From contig NC_068912.1 in assembly GCF_023091745.1 (NCBI RefSeq), positions 59,362,567-59,426,566 of the forward strand: a stretch of 64,000 nucleotides of DNA, read 5' to 3'. Source of the stretch: Budorcas taxicolor. Its lineage: Eukaryota; Chordata; Mammalia; Artiodactyla; Bovidae. The position numbers and the translations under genes are program-made. Shown here one piece after another: positions 54,301 through 60,300 of the stretch (positions are counted from its first letter, which is position 1; every line of letters starts with the position of its first letter). The notes below the pieces were generated by a model. The model had not been told where the DNA came from. It ran no database searches and worked only from the letters and a program-made list of their open reading frames with translations.

Positions 54301-57300
54301 TATATATATATGTATATATATATATATATATCTATATATATCTCCCTAACACAGCTGTGATGATTGCTAGTTCTAACCTGCTGAAGTCGGAATACAGGGG
54401 TTTGGGGAATATTTTTGTTTACCAGAATTTGAGGAAGAACCTATTCCTGACTAGTGATGGAAAAGGAATTGTTGTTTCCACATAGGGCAGGTCTGTAAGC
54501 TTAGATGGTTTGTGTTTATATGTTGTCTGTGCTTATATGTACTATCATCTTTTCTATTGTTTTATGACCTCAATTAGAATTCATCCACTGAGAAGAATAT
54601 TTAGATTTCTACAAAACAGTTATAGCAAATAAAGACTTTTACTTCAATGAAAGTTTGCTACTCATCCATATTAAAAGTCAAAAGCATTTAAATGATTATA
54701 CACTACAGTATAGTGAAAAGTGAAGTCGCTCAGTTGTGCCTGACTCTGCGATCCCATGGACAGTAGCCTGCACCAAGCTCCTCTGTCCATGAGATTTTCA
54801 AGGCAAGAGTACTGGAGTGGGTTGCCATTTCCTTCTCCAGGGAATCTTCCCAACCCAGGGATCGAACCCAGGTCTCTCACATTGTAGACAGACACTTTAA
54901 CGTTTGAACCACCAGGGAAGTCTGTATCTGAAAAAATGTTTTTTAAATTTGAAGTAAATACGACCTCACATTAATATTAGTAATTCTTATAGGAAATGAA
55001 AATGGCTGTTGAATGAGTAATTTGCTCAAGTTGTTTTTATAGACCAAGCAGGCTGCTGCTGCTGCTAAGTTGCTTCAGTTGTGTCCGACTCTGTGCAACC
55101 CCATAGATGGCAGCCCACCAGGCTCCGCCGTCCCTGGGATTCTCCAGGCAAGAACACTGGAGTGGGTTGCCATTTCCTTCTCCAATGCATGAAAGTGAAA
55201 AGTGAAAGTGAAGTCGCTCAGTCGTGTCCGACCCTCAGCGACCCCATGGACTGCAGCCTACCAGGCTCCTCCGTCTATGGGATTTTCCAGGCAAGAGTAC
55301 TGGAGTGGGGTGCCATTGCCTTCTCCGATAGACCAAGCATATTATCTGTATATTTTGATGTCAGAATATTAACTAACAGTTTAAGATGTCTGCATAGATT
55401 GAATAGTGAAGTTGCTTATATGCTGTATTTTGAATTTCAGGGCATTTAAAGATTACTCTCAGCAAACGAAGCAACAGACAAAGAATTAATCTCAAAAATA
55501 TACAAGCAACTCCTGCAGCTCAATTCCAGAAAAATAAAAGACCCAATCAAAAAGTGGGCCAAAGAACTAAAGAGACATTTCTCCAAAGATGACATACAGA
55601 TGGCGATGAAAAGATGCTCAACATCACTCATTATCAGAGAAATGCAAATCAAAACCACAATGAGGTACCATTTCATGCCAGTCAGAATGGCTGCAATCCA
55701 AAAGTCTACAAGCAATAAATGATGGAGAGGGTGTGGAGAAAAGGGAACCCTCTTACACTGTTGGTGGGAAGGCAAACTAGTACAGCCACTATGCAGAACA
55801 GTGTGGAGATTCCTTAAAAAACTGGAAATAGAACTGCCATATGACCCAGCAATCCCATTGCTGGGTATACGCACTGAAGAAACCAGAATCGAAAGAGACA
55901 CATATACCCCAATGTTCATCGCAGCACTGTTTATAATAGCCAGGACATGGAAACAACCTAGATGTCCATCAGCAGATGGATGGATAAGAAAGCTGTGGTA
56001 CATATACACAATTGAGTATTACTAAGCCATTAAAAAGAATACATTTGAATCAGTTCTAATGAGGTGAATGAAATTGAGCTTATTATACAGAGTGAAGTAA
56101 GCCCGAAAGAAAAACACCAATACAGTATACTAACACATATATATGGAATTTAGAAAGATGGTAACAATAACCTTGTATGCAAGACAGCAAAACAGACACA
56201 GATGTATTGAACAGTCTTCTGGACTCTGTGGGAGAGGGCGAGGGCAGGATGATATGGGAGAATGGCATTGAAACATGTAAAATATCATATGTGAAACAAA
56301 TCGCCAGTCCAGGTTTGATGCATGATACAGGGTGCTTGGGGCTGGTACACTGGGATGACCCAGAGGGATGGGATGGAGAGGGAGGTGGGGGGGGTGATTC
56401 AGGATGGGGAACACATGTATACTCATGGCAGATTCAAGTTAATATATGGCAAAACCAATACAATATTGTAAAGTAAAATAAATAAATAAATTTTTAAAAA
56501 TAAATAAATAAATAAAAGATTACTCTCTGGTTATACCATCCTATTAACAGCTAAAAGCTATACTATGTACTAATACTACAATAGTAAATATTAAAGCTAT
56601 AATAAATATTTATAAAACTTTCAGAAATTTGAAGTAAATATGGCCTTATCATTTATATGAATATATCAATATTTTATAGTAGAAAAATATTTCTTGAACT
56701 AAACATTTTACTCCATTTTCATAAACCAAGTAATTACTTCAATATTTTTATACAATTCATGAATTATAATTCAAAGTATTTGTATATACTTTCATTCCAT
56801 AATTGAATGAGGAGACAACATAAAGAAAAAGTAATTATAATAATAAAACATTTCCTGGCCTTTGAAACATTTTGTAAAGTAAATTAATTTATGGAGAATT
56901 TTATTCATTCATTCAACAAACATACCTACTATGTGGAAGTACTGTTCTAGGCACTATGAGTACATAGTGAATAAAACAAAGGTCCATGCCCGCATGTAGC
57001 TGATATTCTAATGAGGTATCAGGACAAGAAGGGTGAGGCAAGTGAAGCACTCATCTCAGGTACAAAATTTAGTGGCACCAAAGCCTCAATCATTGAGGTA
57101 AATAATATTTAAAGATCTGTTCAATGCAAAAAATTCATGATGAACAAAATATCATAAATTTAAAGATAGAATGGTACTATTATAGCCTGAATAGAAAAAA
57201 AAAAAAGCAAACTGCTATATACAGGCTTTTTTAAAAATACATTTCTTAATGGCTAACTTTTTCCAGAACAACATATTTGAAAAAATATTGAAAATTTTGC

Positions 57301-60300
57301 AAGCCTGTATTAAAACTCAGGACATCACTTTAAGGTTAAACATTCTATTTATATCAAAACTCAACTTTATTGTAATTTTACTTTCCTGGCTTTAATGGAA
57401 GTAAACTCATCAATAATATTCTCATTAAAACTATTTAAAAATACATTAAATAGCACAGGAAACTATACTTAATATTATGTAATAACTTCTAAGGGAAAAG
57501 AATCTGAAAAAGAATATATATATACACACATGTACAACTGAATTGCTGTGCTGTGGCTTCCCTGATGACTCAGAGGGTAAAGAATCTGCCTGCAATGCGA
57601 GAGACCTAGGTTCCATCCCTGGGTTCAGAAGATCCCCTGGAGAGAGGAATGGCTAACCACTCCAGTATTCTGGCCTGGAGAATTCCATGGACTGTATAGT
57701 ACATGGGGTTGAAAACAGTTGGACACAGCTGAGTGACTTTCACTTTCATACCCAAAACATACCTGTGGAGTGCTCAGTTGCTCAGTCGTGTCCAACTCTT
57801 TGGGACCCCATGGACTGTGTGGCCTGTCAGGTTTCTCTGTCCACAAAACTTCTCAGGCAAGAATACTGGAGTGATTTGCCATTTCCTACTCCAGGGTTTC
57901 TTCCTGACCCAGGGATCAAACATCCATCTCCTGCACGGTCAGGCAGATTCTTCAACACTGGGCCATCTGGGAAGCCCATCTTAAACTTACACTATATTGT
58001 AAATCAACTATGATTAAAAATTTTTTTAATAAATGAAAATAAAAATAACTCTTCTACAATAAATAAATACATAAAGTAAAAATACATTAAAAGATATACA
58101 GAGGGATATATATTTTGCCTTTTGCCTCTGGCTCCAAAATGGCTAGGCATAGCATTATTGGATCCTGTTTCTATTTAAAATGTTGATATCCTGTTCATCA
58201 TTGGTTTTTCCATTAACTTTTCATTTTAGAAATCTTTTATTATTTATTTTAATAACTTAATTTTTTCAGTGCCTCTTTAAGTTTTGCACCAAAGACAACT
58301 GACTACTTTGCCTCAGACTAGTCTCAGCCTTGTGAGGGACACAGACAATAAACATTAAATATAAAACACTGGTAAGTGATATAGAAAATTAGAAAGTGAA
58401 CATCCCTGGTCAAAAATAATTAGTAGAGCAGGGCAAAAAAAAGGGGGGGGGGAGATAAAAGAGGGAGTAATTTTCAGTTTTAAATGGAATAATTCAAATA
58501 CACATCTAAGAAAACTAACAATTCCTTAATGGCAACTGATATCTAGTCCATATTCAAATTTCCCCTATTGTCCAACTGTCCTTAGAATGTTCTTTCAATC
58601 TAGAATCCAATCAAGGATAACATATGCATTTGGTTCTCATATCTTTTTTATTTTAATTGAAGTACAGTTTATTTATAATTTTGTGTTTCAGGTATACAGC
58701 AAAGTGATTCAGCTATTTTCTTTCAGATTAAATTCATCTCACATGCTAGCAAAGTAATGCTCAAAGTTCTTCAAGCCAGGCTTCAACAGTACGTGAACTG
58801 TGAACTTCCAGATGTTCAAGCTGGATTTAGAAAAGGCAGAGGAACCAGAGATCAAATTGCCAACATCCACTGGATCATCGAAAAAGTAAGAGAATTCCAG
58901 AAAAACATCTACTTCTGCTTTATTGACTATGCCAAAGCCTTTGTGTGGATCACAATAAACTGGAAAATTCTGAAAGAGATGGGAATACCAGACCACCTAA
59001 CCTGCCTCTCGAGAAATCTGTATGCAGGTCAAGAAGCAACAGTTAGAACTGAACATGGAACAACAGACTGGTTCCAAATCGGGAAAGGTGTACAGTCAAG
59101 GCTGTATATTGTCACCCTGCTAATTTAACTTATATGCAGAGTACATCATGAGAAATGCTGGGCTTGAAGAAGCACAAACTGAAATCACAAACTGGGAGAA
59201 ATATCAATAACCTCAGATATACAGATGACACCACTCTATGGCAGCAAGCGAAGAACTAAAGAGCCTCTTGATGAAAGTGAAAGAGGAGAGTGAAAAAGCT
59301 GGCTTAAAACTCAACATTCAGAAAACAAAGATCATGGCATCTGGTCCCATCACTTCATGGCAAATAGATGGGGAAACAATGGAAACAGTGGCAGACTCTA
59401 TTTTGGGGGGCTCCAAAATCACTGCAGATGGTGACAGCAGCCTTGAAATTAAAAGACACTTGCTCCTTGGAAGAAAAGCTACAACCAAACTAGACAGCAT
59501 ATTAAAAAGCAGAGACATTACTTTACCAACAAGGGTCTGTCTAATCAAAGCTGAACTTCAGTGTTGGAGAAGACTCTTCACAGTCCTTTGGACTGCAAGG
59601 AGATCCAACCAGTCCATCCTAAGGAAATCAGTCCTGAATATTCATTGGAAGGACTGATGTTGAAGATGAAACTCCAATATTTTGGCCACCTGATGTGAAG
59701 AGCTGACTCATTTGAAAAGACTCTGATGCTGGGAAAGATTGAAGGCAGGAGGAGAAGGGGGTGACAGAGGATGAGATGGTTGGATGGCATCACTGACAAT
59801 GGACATGAGTTTGAGTAAACTCCAGGAGTCGGTGATGGACAGGGAGGCCTGGCACGCTGCAGTCCATGGAGTCGCAAAGAGTCAGACATTACTGAGTGAC
59901 TGAACTGAACTGAGTGTCCAAGAAGTGAAGTTTGGTAAGGCATTAAGTATGACTCCAAAGTGTTTGGCCTCAGATATTAAACGGATGGATTTGCCATAAA
60001 CTGAAATGAGTAAGGTCATGGTTAGTACAGGTTTGGGTTGCAGGGAAAAGTATAGTTGTTTCAAACATGTTGAGTTTCTGTTGTCTATTGGTCATCCAAG
60101 TGGAGATTTCAAGTAGGCAGCTGACAACATCAGTCTGGAATTTGGGAAAGAGGGTTGGGATGGGGATATAAATTTGTGAATACGTAGCATAATGTTGGTA
60201 TTTAAAACTACTAGATTGGATAAAGATCACAATGAGTGCAAACAGAGAAGAGAACAAAGAGCTGACCCCTGAAATTTCCCAGTATCAAGAGATCAGGAAG

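Larger units (their letters stand above)
57445..58040 (+). mobile_element. Old L1 3' UTR split by two Bov-tA SINEs
   Basis: Left part AGCACAGGAAACTATACTTA...GAATCTGAAAAAGAATATAT, right part ACTATATTGTAAATCAACTATG. These are consecutive in the L1 3' UTR. Confidence 0.7.

Noticed and set aside
55446..56009. 187-codon - strand frame
   Set aside because: Antisense of the L1 ORF2 C-terminus; no gene family resemblance in this frame.
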